Shown one piece after another: positions 43,983 through 52,791 of a stretch of DNA of 58,635 bases. The stretch comes from Bacillota bacterium (GTDB lineage: Bacteria > Bacillota > Clostridia > Lachnospirales > Lachnospiraceae). The stretch covers positions 1 to 58,635 of the forward strand of contig JAEXAX010000023.1 in NCBI GenBank assembly GCA_023458035.1, read 5' to 3'. Both the position numbers and the translations under genes were made by a program. Every line of letters begins with the position of its first letter. Within the stretch, counting starts at the first letter, position 1. The notes under the pieces are model-generated. The model did no database searches and had not been told where the DNA came from. It saw only the letters and a list, made by a program, of their open reading frames with translations.

Positions 43983-44983
43983 TACAAGATAAACAGGTGA
44001 TATTCAGTGGTATGCAGGCAACCGGCAATCTGACTTTGGGAAACTATCTGGGAGCATTGAAGAGCTGGGTGAATCTGGCCGATGAATATGAATGCTTTTT
44101 CAGTGTCGTTGATCTACACTCAATTACAGTTCGCCAGGATCCGGCCGAATTGCGACGTCGGGCTAAAGCTCTGCTCAGTCTCTATCTGGCAGTTGGTATT
44201 GATCCGCAGAAGAGTTGTTTTTATTTTCAGTCGCACGTATCGGCTCATGCCGAACTGTCGTGGATTTTGAACTGCTATACCTATATGGGTGAGCTTAGTC
44301 GCATGACCCAGTTTAAGGATAAATCATCCAAGCATGCCGATAATATCAATGCCGGTCTGTTTACTTATCCGGTGCTGATGGCAGCCGATATTTTGTTGTT
44401 TCAGACTGATCTGGTGCCGGTAGGAAGCGATCAGCGTCAGCATTTGGAACTGGCTCGAGATATTGCAATCCGTTTTAATGGTATCTACGGTGATGTCTTT
44501 ACTGTACCGGAGGGGTATTATCCAAAGGTGGCAGCTCGAGTGATGAGCTTACAGGATCCGGCCAAGAAGATGTCAAAGTCGGATGAAAACCCGAACGGCA
44601 GTATTTATTTGACGGATGATACTGATACCATCATGCGCAAATGCAAGCGTGCCGTGACGGACTCGATAGGAGAAATCCGGTATCGTCCGGAGCAGCCGGG
44701 GATTGCCAATCTGATTGATATTTACAGTGCCTGCACGGGATTGAGTCCGCAGGAGGTTGAGAAGCAGTTTGACGGAAAGGGCTACGGCGACTTTAAGCTG
44801 GCTGTCGGAGAGGCCGTCAGCGGTGTATTGAGTCCGATTCAGCAGGAGATGGCCAGAATTCAGAAGGATAAGGCCTATCTGGACTCGGTTATCAAGGAAG
44901 GCGCCGATAAGGCAGGTTACTTTGCGAATAAGACCCTGCGTAAGGTGCAGAAAAAAGTCGGCTTTGTGGAACGTATTCGTTAA
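43979..44983 (+). CDS. trpS: Tryptophanyl-tRNA synthetase
   Basis: Charges tRNA-Trp. The 334 residues form a class I synthetase with the HIGH-like motif TGNLTLGNYLGAL near the start and KMSKS near 197. Length is standard. It has no T-box of its own and lies fifth-to-last in the thrS transcript, overlapping the DUF5662 gene; I see no internal promoter. Confidence 0.96.
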   Translation: MIQDKQVIFSGMQATGNLTLGNYLGALKSWVNLADEYECFFSVVDLHSITVRQDPAELRRRAKALLSLYLAVGIDPQKSCFYFQSHVSAHAELSWILNCYTYMGELSRMTQFKDKSSKHADNINAGLFTYPVLMAADILLFQTDLVPVGSDQRQHLELARDIAIRFNGIYGDVFTVPEGYYPKVAARVMSLQDPAKKMSKSDENPNGSIYLTDDTDTIMRKCKRAVTDSIGEIRYRPEQPGIANLIDIYSACTGLSPQEVEKQFDGKGYGDFKLAVGEAVSGVLSPIQQEMARIQKDKAYLDSVIKEGADKAGYFANKTLRKVQKKVGFVERIR

Positions 44984-44996
44984 GGGAGGGATAGAT

Positions 44997-45488
44997 ATGA
45001 CATTAGATGAAGCATTGGACATCCTGGTGATGCAGGAGGAGATCTTACAATTTTCCCATTTTACCAATGAAGATGCCTGGGAATTGGGGAAATCCATCGT
45101 TGAAGCCAGCAAGCGATTGGATCTGCCGTTGGCTGTCAGAATTACCAGAACCGGCGGGCAGGAGATCTTCACTTACGCGGCCAATCAGATGGAACTGATC
45201 AATCAGGTGTCGATGGAGAAGAAAGAGCGCGTTTGCCAGCTGTCCGGAATGAGCAGCCTGCATTTCTTTATGGATCTGGAGCGTAAAGAGATGAAGGCTG
45301 AGGATATGGGCTTTGATCGCAGTCATTATCATGCCAAGGGCGGCTCTTTCCCGGTACGGGTTGAGGAAGTCGGCATGGTTGCGTCGATTACCATTTCCGG
45401 ATTTGATCATGTGTTAGAGCATGATTTCCTGGTGAAGACGATCAGTCAATATTTGCATATTGATGAGGTTCCGAGGATTCGGGGCTGA
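44997..45488 (+). CDS. UPF0303 / GlcG-HbpS-like protein
   Basis: A 163-residue protein of the heme-degrading/UPF0303 family fold (Pfam HbpS-like), with conserved LPLAVRITRTGGQEIFTYA and GGSFPVRVEEVG blocks. Some relatives bind heme or cobalamin; no function is assigned for this branch. I chose ATG 44997, with AAGGGAGG upstream; an earlier in-frame start would lie inside trpS. It is the last gene before a strong terminator. Confidence 0.8.
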   Translation: MTLDEALDILVMQEEILQFSHFTNEDAWELGKSIVEASKRLDLPLAVRITRTGGQEIFTYAANQMELINQVSMEKKERVCQLSGMSSLHFFMDLERKEMKAEDMGFDRSHYHAKGGSFPVRVEEVGMVASITISGFDHVLEHDFLVKTISQYLHIDEVPRIRG

Positions 45489-45523
45489 CAATGCAGTAAA
45501 AGAAGCAGTAATAGGGCAAATTT

Positions 45524-45571
45524 AAAACCGCCAACTCCGGTTGATTGAATCGGAGTTGGCGGTTTTTGCAA
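45524..45571 (+). terminator. Strong terminator of the thrS operon
   Basis: AAACCGCCAACTCCG pairs with CGGAGTTGGCGGTTT over an 11-base loop, followed by T residues. Its A-rich 5' side could also stop the convergent permease transcript. Confidence 0.9.
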
Positions 45572-45615
45572 TGTATGTGTGTTGTAGATTGTAGTTTTTG
45601 TATGCTTCGGATGCC

Positions 45616-47034
45616 TTAACCCAAGGTCATAAAGGCATAGCGGACGATAAAGATCAAAGCGACCGCATAGGTCAACGGCTTGATTTCACGCAGTTTTCCG
45701 GTCAAAAGCTTCAGTACCACGAAGCTGATCAGACCGATGGCGATACCGTTTGCGATGGAGTAGGTAAACGGCATGAAAACAATGGTACAGAAGGCCGGCA
45801 GGGCATTGGTCATATCGCTGAAGTCTACATCTTTGATGTTGCTCAGCATCAGAATGCCGACAAAGATCAGAGCCGGAGCGGTAGCCGCGGCCGGAACGAT
45901 ACCGACGATCGGAGCAAAGATAATAGCCACTAAAAACAGCAGGGCAGTGGTCAAACTGGTTAAACCGGTACGACCGCCGGCAGCGATACCGGCACTGGAT
46001 TCTACCACGGTAGTTACGGTGGAGGTACCGACCATAGCGCCTGCGGCGGTAGAAATGGCATCCGACATCAATGCTTCACGCATATGGATGACTTCACCCT
46101 TTTCGTCGATCAGACCGGACTGCTTGGCCGCGCCGAACAGGGTTCCGATGGAGTCGAACATATTAACCAGCGAGAAGCTGATCACCAGCAGTATGATGAT
46201 AAAGATTGCATTGACAACGCTCTTGCCCTCAAAGAGGCCTGCAAAATCCATTTTCATAAAGGATACTTCAAAGAAATCCTTAAATTTTCCGCCGATATGG
46301 AAGTCCATATTGGAAAGCTTGGTCACGCCCAGCGGAATGCCCATGATGGTAGCGGCAATAATACCGATCAGGATGGAACCCTTAACCTTTTTGGCATGTA
46401 ATACGCCCATGATCAGCAAGCCGACAAAGGCGATGACGGCTGCCCAGATAGCGTGCATATCAACGTCCTTGCTCTGCCACTTGGCAAAGTCGATCAGGCT
46501 GACCAAAGTGGCCTTGTTACCAACCACGATACCGGCATTTTTCAGACCGATGATGGTAACAAACAGACCGATACCGGGCGTCATGGCTGTTTTGACAGCG
46601 TCCGGTATCGAACGGATGATGGCCTCACGCAGACCGATGGCTGTGATAAAGATGAATAACAGACCGGACAGCAGGACGATGACCAAGGCCTGGTTATAGG
46701 TATAGCCCATGCCTAATACGACAGTGTAAGCAAAGAAAGCATTCAGACCCATACCCGGAGCCTGAGCCAACGGAACTCTGGCATACACGGCGCATAAAAA
46801 GGTACCGATAAATGCGCCGATACAGGTACCGATGAAAACGCCGTTTGCAACTTTTCCGGCCATTTCCGGGTTTCCCAGAATCGCATAAGGATCAGCTAAA
46901 ATTTGAGGGTTCAGAATCAGAATGTAAGCAATAGTAATAAAGGTGGTTAATCCGGCCAGAACCTCGGTTCTGACAGTTGTCTTGTTTTTGGTCAGACCAA
47001 AGAAACGATCCGGCCAACTCTGTTGTTGATTCAT
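45616..47034 (-). CDS. pbuG: NCS2/AzgA-type guanine-hypoxanthine permease
   Basis: A 472-residue membrane permease with about 13 helices; family blocks are GLTTFITIAYILILNPQIL near the start, QAPGMGLNAFFAYT, GTSTVTTVVESSAGIAAGGRTGLTS and FVGILML. It imports purine bases by proton symport. The longest frame starts at 47196, but that lies inside the riboswitch; ATG 47034 with AAGGAGT upstream is the true start. The gene is under a purine riboswitch, which supports the substrate class. Confidence 0.93.
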   Translation of the reverse strand: MNQQQSWPDRFFGLTKNKTTVRTEVLAGLTTFITIAYILILNPQILADPYAILGNPEMAGKVANGVFIGTCIGAFIGTFLCAVYARVPLAQAPGMGLNAFFAYTVVLGMGYTYNQALVIVLLSGLLFIFITAIGLREAIIRSIPDAVKTAMTPGIGLFVTIIGLKNAGIVVGNKATLVSLIDFAKWQSKDVDMHAIWAAVIAFVGLLIMGVLHAKKVKGSILIGIIAATIMGIPLGVTKLSNMDFHIGGKFKDFFEVSFMKMDFAGLFEGKSVVNAIFIIILLVISFSLVNMFDSIGTLFGAAKQSGLIDEKGEVIHMREALMSDAISTAAGAMVGTSTVTTVVESSAGIAAGGRTGLTSLTTALLFLVAIIFAPIVGIVPAAATAPALIFVGILMLSNIKDVDFSDMTNALPAFCTIVFMPFTYSIANGIAIGLISFVVLKLLTGKLREIKPLTYAVALIFIVRYAFMTLG

Positions 47035-47111
47035 AAGATTACTCCTTAAATTATTTTGCGACTGACGGAGGAGCATTCTTTTTTTGGTTTTAGTTACCAT
47101 GGATGAAAAAC

Positions 47112-47199
47112 AAAAAAAGAGCTGCACACATAAACATATGTAGTCAACTCTTTCGGCAGTTGGTAGAAACTCTGGGCCAATCCCCAGGATATACATACG
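47112..47199 (-). promoter_or_regulatory. Guanine-type purine riboswitch with overlapping terminator
   Basis: On the minus strand the aptamer runs 47199-47135: P1 CGTATGTA/TACATATG, P2 CTGGG/CCCAG, the conserved junction GTTTCTACC, P3 AACT/AGTT, then GACTA. The specificity base in GACTA is C, which pairs with guanine (adenine switches have T). The terminator (47150-47119, then seven T) uses GAGTTG...ACATA as its 5' arm; this includes the 3' strands of P3 and P1. Ligand-bound aptamer and terminator therefore exclude each other, an ON-switch layout. About 85 bases of leader without further clear structure follow before the ATG. Confidence 0.88.
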
Positions 47200-47225
47200 A
47201 TTCTAATTCCTCAATCACAGTGAGT

Positions 47226-47255
47226 ATTATATCGAACTATATATAATAGTGTCAA
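47226..47255 (-). promoter_or_regulatory. Promoter for the riboswitch-pbuG transcript
   Basis: Minus strand: TTGACA (47255-47250), 18 bases, TATAAT (47231-47226). Transcription would start about 20 bases before the aptamer. Confidence 0.75.
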
Positions 47256-47309
47256 TCAACATGATTCACAGAAAACCTGGGGCTAAAAATGTATAAAATG
47301 CACAAAAAA

Positions 47310-48362
47310 TTACTTGGACTTCACAGAATTCCAAAGATCATTGTAAAGTTTATCGACAGTTTCACCTAAATAGGTAAAGGCTTCGCAGCGGTCAATGACG
47401 GCCTGCTCCGGAAAGATGGCAGGGTTGCGTAAGGTCGCCTGATCTGTGATCAGGGCTTTCGCGGCTTCATTCGGTGTGGAATAGGTGATGTATTCAAAGT
47501 TTTTCAGTGCCACCTGCGGATCGCACATGTAGTTGATAAAGGCCTCGGCATTCTCCTTATTCTTGGAGGATTTAGGAATCACCCAACTGTCGATCCAGAC
47601 ATTGCTGCCTTCCTTCGGAACGACATAGGCAAGATCCGGATTCTGGCTCATACAGAAGGTGGCCTCGCCGGAGTAAATGACACCGAGAGCGGCCTCATTG
47701 CCGATCATCTTATCACGAACCTGGTCGATGACATAGGCCTGTACCAACGGCTTTTGGGCAGTCAGATCTGCGGCTGCCTGCTCCAGCTCTTTTTGATCGG
47801 TGGAGTTGACAGAGTGGCCGTTTTTGATCAGCGATACGGCGAAGGCGTCGCGAACAGAATCCTGCATCAGGATATTATCCTTATAAGCTTCATTCCAGAG
47901 AATATTCCAGCTGTCAACCGGTTCCTTGACCATTTTGGTATTGTACAGGATGCCGACAGTACCCCACTGATAAGGAATACTATATTTGTTGCCCGGATCA
48001 AAGACAGTGGATTTTTCCAAATAGGAGGCACCGATGTTTTTCAGATTCGGAATGTTTTTGGTGTTCAGCGGCTCCAGCAGATCATTTTGAATCAGACGCT
48101 GAATCATGTAATCGGAGGGGCAGACCACATCATAGTTGCCGGCTCCGGAGGCGATCTTCGGAAACATAATCTCATTGGTTTCAAACTCATCATACACAAC
48201 CTTGATTCCGGTCTCTTCCTCAAAGCCCTGCAATACTGCCGGGTCGATATATTCTCCCCAGTTATATACATATACGACCTTATCATTTTTTTTGCTTCCG
48301 CAGCCGGTCAGCAGTATTCCGACTGTCAGCGCGGCCAATGCGGCAATAACTAATTTTTTCAT
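47310..48362 (-). CDS. potD: Spermidine/putrescine-binding lipoprotein
   Basis: The substrate-binding part of the PotABCD importer. Residues 1-21 are a lipoprotein signal (LLTGC, Cys21); the mature 329 residues form a type-2 periplasmic-binding fold, beginning VVYVYNWGEYIDP, a near-universal start for PotD/PotF, with CPSDYMIQRLI and DSWVIPKSSKNKENAEAFINYM. It overlaps potC by 4 bases and is the last gene of the operon. Confidence 0.95.
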   Translation of the reverse strand: MKKLVIAALAALTVGILLTGCGSKKNDKVVYVYNWGEYIDPAVLQGFEEETGIKVVYDEFETNEIMFPKIASGAGNYDVVCPSDYMIQRLIQNDLLEPLNTKNIPNLKNIGASYLEKSTVFDPGNKYSIPYQWGTVGILYNTKMVKEPVDSWNILWNEAYKDNILMQDSVRDAFAVSLIKNGHSVNSTDQKELEQAAADLTAQKPLVQAYVIDQVRDKMIGNEAALGVIYSGEATFCMSQNPDLAYVVPKEGSNVWIDSWVIPKSSKNKENAEAFINYMCDPQVALKNFEYITYSTPNEAAKALITDQATLRNPAIFPEQAVIDRCEAFTYLGETVDKLYNDLWNSVKSK

Positions 48363-49153
48363 GCTGTAACTCCTTTCGAGGACTTCTTCGGCAGATATTG
48401 GACACCGATCAGAAGTATAAATACGGTAATGAATAAGAGAGTGGAGAGGGCATACATCTCCGGTTTAATACCCTTTTTCAATTCGGAATAAATCTTTGTT
48501 GATAAGGTATCGATACCCGGCCCCTTGGTAAAGTGAGTGATGATAAAGTCATCCAGCGACATAGTAAATGACAGCAGGAAGCCGGAGATGATACCGGGTA
48601 AAATATCCGGCAGCACGACCTTGAAAAAGGCGTAGACAGGCGTTGCTCCGAGATCAAGGGCCGCCTCATAGGTGTGCGGATTGAATTGGCGCAGTCTGGG
48701 CATTACGCTGAGGATTACATAAGGGATACAAAAGGTGATATGAGCCAGGAGCACACTGGCGAAGCCAAAACTCATACGCACTACGATAAAAATCAGCATC
48801 AGCGAGATACCGGTCACGATATCGGCATTGAGCATCGGGATATTCGTCACATTCATATAAACGGCGCGGGCTCGTTTTTTCATGCTCATCATACCCATGC
48901 TGGCAAGCGTCCCGATCAGTGTTGCGATAGCAGCAGCCGATACGGCCAGAATCAAGGTGTTGTATAAAGCCTGCATGATCTGTTCGTTCTGAAATAACCG
49001 GCTGTACCAGTCCAGAGTGAAGCCGCCCCATTGCTGACGGGTCTTCGAGCTGTTAAAGGACAGGATGATCAGAGTTAGGATCGGCGCATAGAGAAACAGC
49101 ATCAGCAGGGCAAGATAGAAATAACGAAATCCGGCAAAGGCTTTCTTTTTCAT
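48359..49153 (-). CDS. potC: Spermidine/putrescine ABC permease PotC
   Basis: A 264-residue inner-membrane permease with six helices and the EAA-loop YEAALDLGATPVYAFFKVVLPDILPGI that docks on PotA. It forms a heterodimer with PotB. The start overlaps the end of potB by 4 bases. Confidence 0.94.
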   Translation of the reverse strand: MKKKAFAGFRYFYLALLMLFLYAPILTLIILSFNSSKTRQQWGGFTLDWYSRLFQNEQIMQALYNTLILAVSAAAIATLIGTLASMGMMSMKKRARAVYMNVTNIPMLNADIVTGISLMLIFIVVRMSFGFASVLLAHITFCIPYVILSVMPRLRQFNPHTYEAALDLGATPVYAFFKVVLPDILPGIISGFLLSFTMSLDDFIITHFTKGPGIDTLSTKIYSELKKGIKPEMYALSTLLFITVFILLIGVQYLPKKSSKGVTA

Positions 49154-49965
49154 AGCAGGCTGCCTCCTTCCTTATCGTACTTGCTCACCATGGCCATGCT
49201 TATAAATACAAAGATCATCAACACAAAGGACAGGCCGGAGCCGATATGACGGTTGTTCAGAGCGGTGAACTGCTGCTCAATGACATTGCCGATCAGCAAA
49301 ATCTTACTGCCGCCGAGGATGGCGGAGATGGCAAAGGTGGTCAATGAGGGAACAAAAACCATAGTGATGCCGGAAATGATACCCGGCAGGCTTAAAGGGA
49401 TCATCACCTTTGTGACTGTCTGCCATTCGGTGGCGCCCAGATCCCGGGCCGCATTTAGTACATTCGGATCTATCTTGCACAGGCTATTGTAAATCGGCAG
49501 GATCATAAACGGAATATAATCATACACCATACCGATGATGATGGCAGTCGGAGTATTGATGATATTCAGCGGTGCGACACCGATGATGCCGAGCAGCCAA
49601 TTGATCACGCCGTGCTTTTCCAGCAGAGCCTGCCAGGCAAAGATGCGCAGCAGTGAGTTCATCCACATCGGTAAAATAAATAAAAAAATCATAAAACCGG
49701 CAGAGAGCTGCATCCGTGACAGGATCATGGCCAGAGGATAGGCCAGCAGCAGACAGGTCAAAGTACTGATCAGCGACAGCAGGATCGACAGACCAAGTGC
49801 CTTCAGGTTTTCTGCGCGGGTAACCTCCAGAATATTTGACAGGGTAAAGCCGCCGGCATCGGCCGTAAAGGCATAATACAGGATGACCAGCAAAGGGATG
49901 ATGATAAAGCCGGCCGCCCAGATAGAATACGGCGCAGCATAAACATGACGTAATTTACGATTCAT
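49150..49965 (-). CDS. potB: Spermidine/putrescine ABC permease PotB
   Basis: A 271-residue permease with six helices and the EAA loop LNAARDLGATEWQTVTKVMIPLSLPGI. I chose ATG 49965 because PotB proteins start close to the YAAPYSIW helix; an in-frame ATG at 49986 would add seven residues and is also possible. Either start overlaps the end of potA, so the genes are translationally coupled. Confidence 0.93.
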   Translation of the reverse strand: MNRKLRHVYAAPYSIWAAGFIIIPLLVILYYAFTADAGGFTLSNILEVTRAENLKALGLSILLSLISTLTCLLLAYPLAMILSRMQLSAGFMIFLFILPMWMNSLLRIFAWQALLEKHGVINWLLGIIGVAPLNIINTPTAIIIGMVYDYIPFMILPIYNSLCKIDPNVLNAARDLGATEWQTVTKVMIPLSLPGIISGITMVFVPSLTTFAISAILGGSKILLIGNVIEQQFTALNNRHIGSGLSFVLMIFVFISMAMVSKYDKEGGSLL

Positions 49966-51031
49966 AGCTTGATACCGCCTCCTCATCTTCCGACGCGGGT
50001 TTGTTCATGATCTGGATATCATACGGGTCGATTGACAGGCTGACCGTGGTGCCGACCGGGAACATGCCGGTGCTGTGTACCAGCCATTCATAGCCGCCGG
50101 CCATTACATCCATTTCATAATGAACACCCTTAAACAACAGACTGGTCACCTGACCGTCGATCAGGCCGGCTCCGGGCGCACCCAGATGGATATCTTCCGG
50201 CCGGATCACGGCATCGACCGGTCGGTTTCGGCCGAAGCCCTCATCGACGCAGGGCATTTTAACCCCGACGATCTGCACCACTCGATCCTCGATCATGGTG
50301 GCCGGCAGAATATTACTTTCACCGATAAAGTCGGCTACGAAGGCATTTTCCGGTTCGTTGTAGATATCGATCGGCCGGCCGACCTGTTGGATATATCCCT
50401 GGTTCATGACCACGATAGTATCTGACATGGTCAGGGCTTCTTCCTGATCATGAGTTACATAAAGGAAGGTGATACCCAGCTCGTTTTTCAAACGGATCAG
50501 TTCATATTGCATATCCTGGCGCATCTTTAAGTCGAGAGCGCCGAGCGGCTCGTCCAACAGCAGCACCTTCGGTTCGTTGACGATGGCGCGGGCGATGGCG
50601 ATTCTCTGCTGTTGTCCGCCGCTTAAGGATTCAGGATAACGGTTTTCAAAGCCGGGGAGATTGACCAGCTTCAGCGCATAGCTGATTTTGTCATTGATAT
50701 ATGCAGTTGTTTTTTTCTTCAGACGAAGACCGAAGGCGATATTTTCGGCAACAGTCATATTGGTGAACAGGGCATATTTCTGAAAAACGGTATTAAGCTG
50801 GCGTTTGTTGGCCGGCATGGCGGTGATGTCCTGACCGTTAAATATGATCCGCCCTTCATCCGGCTCAGCAAAACCGCCGAGGATACGCAGCAGTGTGGTC
50901 TTGCCGCAGCCGCTGGGACCGAGCAGGGTCAGAAATTCATTTTCATTAATATATAAATTAAAATCATCCAGAATCTTCTCGCCGTCATAGGACTTGGAAA
51001 TATGCTTAAATTGAATTAATTTTTTTCCCAT
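49955..51031 (-). CDS. potA: Spermidine/putrescine ABC ATPase PotA
   Basis: The ATPase of the polyamine importer, 358 residues. Walker A GPSGCGKT is at 38-45, signature LSGGQQQR near 137, Walker B LLLDEPLGALD near 157, and a C-terminal TOBE domain (about 280-345). ATG 51031 has AGGAG nine bases upstream; the in-frame TTG at 51037 would be too close to that site. It lies 12 bases after the regulator gene. Confidence 0.94.
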   Translation of the reverse strand: MGKKLIQFKHISKSYDGEKILDDFNLYINENEFLTLLGPSGCGKTTLLRILGGFAEPDEGRIIFNGQDITAMPANKRQLNTVFQKYALFTNMTVAENIAFGLRLKKKTTAYINDKISYALKLVNLPGFENRYPESLSGGQQQRIAIARAIVNEPKVLLLDEPLGALDLKMRQDMQYELIRLKNELGITFLYVTHDQEEALTMSDTIVVMNQGYIQQVGRPIDIYNEPENAFVADFIGESNILPATMIEDRVVQIVGVKMPCVDEGFGRNRPVDAVIRPEDIHLGAPGAGLIDGQVTSLLFKGVHYEMDVMAGGYEWLVHSTGMFPVGTTVSLSIDPYDIQIMNKPASEDEEAVSSYES

Positions 51032-51043
51032 AATCAATTTCTC

Positions 51044-51583
51044 CTAAAAGCTTGGCGGAGTGCTGATCCAGAGGATGACCGCCTTTTTTTTGCCGTGGTT
51101 CTCTATAAAATGACTTTTATCGGGGCGCAGATAAAAAGCGTCTCCGCGTGCCGCCGTATAATGACGGCGGTCGAAGTGAATGGTGATCCTTCCCTCTAAC
51201 ACGAAGCCGAATTCCTCGCCCTCGTGCGGCATATCGGGATAGGTTTTACCGCCGGGTTCCAGCGTCAGGCGGATGGCCTCCATCATGTTTTTCTGGGCGG
51301 AAGGGATCAGCCATTCGATCCGGTTTCCCAGTTTGTCATCTGTTTTTTCAAAATAGTCCTCTGTTGAGAAGACCAGCTGTTCGGGTTCATTATCCTGAAA
51401 GAATTCTCCCAGAGAAATACCGAGGATCTGCAGGATATCGGTCAGAGTGGCGATGGAAGGAGAGGTGAGATCCCGCTCCAGCTGTGAAATAAAGCCTTTT
51501 GAAAGCTCACAGCGGTCTGCCAGCTCCTCCTGGGTCAGTCCCTTTCCGATGCGCAGGTTTTTGATCTTTGTTCCGATGTTCAT
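51044..51583 (-). CDS. XRE-family regulator with cupin domain, polyamine operon
   Basis: A 179-residue repressor-type protein: helix-turn-helix (about 7-60, LRIGKGLTQEELADRCELSKGFISQLER) and a C-terminal cupin sensor (about 100-172, with GEEFGFVLEGRITIHFD). XRE-cupin proteins such as PuuR respond to polyamines or related ligands. It is the first gene of the potABCD transcript, and a perfect dyad lies between its promoter and its start, so autoregulation with the transporter is likely. Confidence 0.92.
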   Translation of the reverse strand: MNIGTKIKNLRIGKGLTQEELADRCELSKGFISQLERDLTSPSIATLTDILQILGISLGEFFQDNEPEQLVFSTEDYFEKTDDKLGNRIEWLIPSAQKNMMEAIRLTLEPGGKTYPDMPHEGEEFGFVLEGRITIHFDRRHYTAARGDAFYLRPDKSHFIENHGKKKAVILWISTPPSF

Positions 51584-51612
51584 GTTATCCCTCGCAATAT
51601 TTATAAGAATTA

Positions 51613-51631
51613 AGTTTAGTTTTGCTAAACT
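51613..51631 (-). promoter_or_regulatory. Operator-like dyad before the XRE-pot operon
   Basis: AGTTTAG-TTTTG-CTAAACT, a perfect 7-base dyad with a 5-base centre. It lies just downstream of the operon's -10 box, over the likely start of transcription, the position for a repressor. The encoded XRE-cupin protein is the obvious candidate to bind it. Confidence 0.7.
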
Positions 51632-51640
51632 GCAAAGCTT

Positions 51641-51669
51641 ATTATGTCATTTGGAGCGCAAGCTGTCAA
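51641..51669 (-). promoter_or_regulatory. Promoter of the XRE-potABCD operon
   Basis: Minus strand: TTGACA (51669-51664), 17 bases, CATAAT (51646-51641). Confidence 0.65.
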
Positions 51670-51702
51670 TCGCTAATTAACAAAAGCTTCAAAATAATTA
51701 GA

Positions 51703-51731
51703 TTTTCAAACAGGCTGCTTTATGATAGAAT
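51703..51731 (+). promoter_or_regulatory. Possible promoter for corA
   Basis: TTTTCA (51703-51708), 17 bases, TAGAAT (51726-51731) preceded by TTATGA. The -35 box is weak. The leader of about 100 bases before the corA ATG shows no structure that I can support. Confidence 0.4.
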
Positions 51732-51840
51732 AGAATAGATTATGGGCAACAGTATTTTTTTAGAGCCAAGGAACAGAACAGACCCTAAAGCACACCATTC
51801 TGCTGCCAATATTAAATATAGGAAGAAAAGGAGGTTAAGT

Positions 51841-52782
51841 ATGATTAATATTTACAGAACAGTGGAAGGAAAAATTCTGGAAATCAGTGAAGCGCAGGAA
51901 GGAAGCTGGATCAACATGGTTAATCCGACTATGGAAGAAACCATCGAAATGGCAAAGCGCTATGATATAGATCTGGATGATATGCGTGCCGCACTGGATG
52001 AGGAAGAACGTCCGCGTATTGAAGTAGAGGATAATTATACCTTAATCCTGGTAGATATGCCGGTGATCGAAGAGCGAAATGAAAAGGACTGGTACGGTAC
52101 CATGCCGCTTGGCATCATCGTGACAGAGGATGTGATCTTTACCGTTTGTTTGGAGAAGAGTATGGTGCTCGGTCCGTTTATGAACGGTCGAATGAGAAAT
52201 TTCTTTACCTATAAGAGAACCAGATTCATTCTGCAGATTCTGTTTAAAAATGCCACCCTGTTTTTGGATTACCTGCGAATCATTGATCGCAAGAGTGAGG
52301 TGATCGAGAAGAAGCTGCATGCTTCCACCCAGAATCAGGAGCTGATCGAGCTGCTGGAATTGGAGAAGTCCTTGGTATACTTCACTACATCTTTGCGAAC
52401 CAATGAGGTCGTGCTGGAAAAGATGTTGAAGACAGAGAGTATCAAGCAGTATCCGGAGGATGCCGAGCTGCTGGAGGATGTTATCGTAGAGAATAAGCAG
52501 GCCATCGAGATGGCGAATATTTACAGTGGTATTTTAAGCGGCATGATGGATGCCTTTGCATCGGTTATTTCCAATAACCAGAACATCGTAATGAAATTTT
52601 TATCGGTGGTGACCATTGTGATCTCCATCCCGAATATTATTTTCGGAGCCTATGGTATGAATGTGAATATCAAAGGTATGCCATTGGCCTCATCGGCCTT
52701 CGGCTTCGGTGCGGTGATTTTGTTTGCGGCATTGCTCTGTGTATTGGCTTATCTGATTTTTAAGAAGAAAAAGATGTTCTAA
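51841..52782 (+). CDS. corA: CorA-family divalent cation transporter
   Basis: A 313-residue pentameric magnesium or cobalt channel. A long cytoplasmic domain is followed by two C-terminal helices; the first ends with the selectivity motif YGMNVN, and the tail is basic (KKKKMF), as in the family. The start is ATG 51841 with AGGAGG upstream; an earlier in-frame ATG at 51742 has none. corA is followed after 9 bases by the rhomboid-like gene. Confidence 0.93.
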   Translation: MINIYRTVEGKILEISEAQEGSWINMVNPTMEETIEMAKRYDIDLDDMRAALDEEERPRIEVEDNYTLILVDMPVIEERNEKDWYGTMPLGIIVTEDVIFTVCLEKSMVLGPFMNGRMRNFFTYKRTRFILQILFKNATLFLDYLRIIDRKSEVIEKKLHASTQNQELIELLELEKSLVYFTTSLRTNEVVLEKMLKTESIKQYPEDAELLEDVIVENKQAIEMANIYSGILSGMMDAFASVISNNQNIVMKFLSVVTIVISIPNIIFGAYGMNVNIKGMPLASSAFGFGAVILFAALLCVLAYLIFKKKKMF

Positions 52783-52791
52783 GGAGGCTTC

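Noticed and set aside
45773..46699. 308-codon plus-strand frame opposite the purine permease
   Set aside because: Fully antisense to a conserved membrane protein and without a ribosome-binding site.
47035..47196. N-terminal extension of the purine permease from 47196
   Set aside because: These codons overlap the riboswitch aptamer and terminator; the ribosome-binding site and family start point to 47034.
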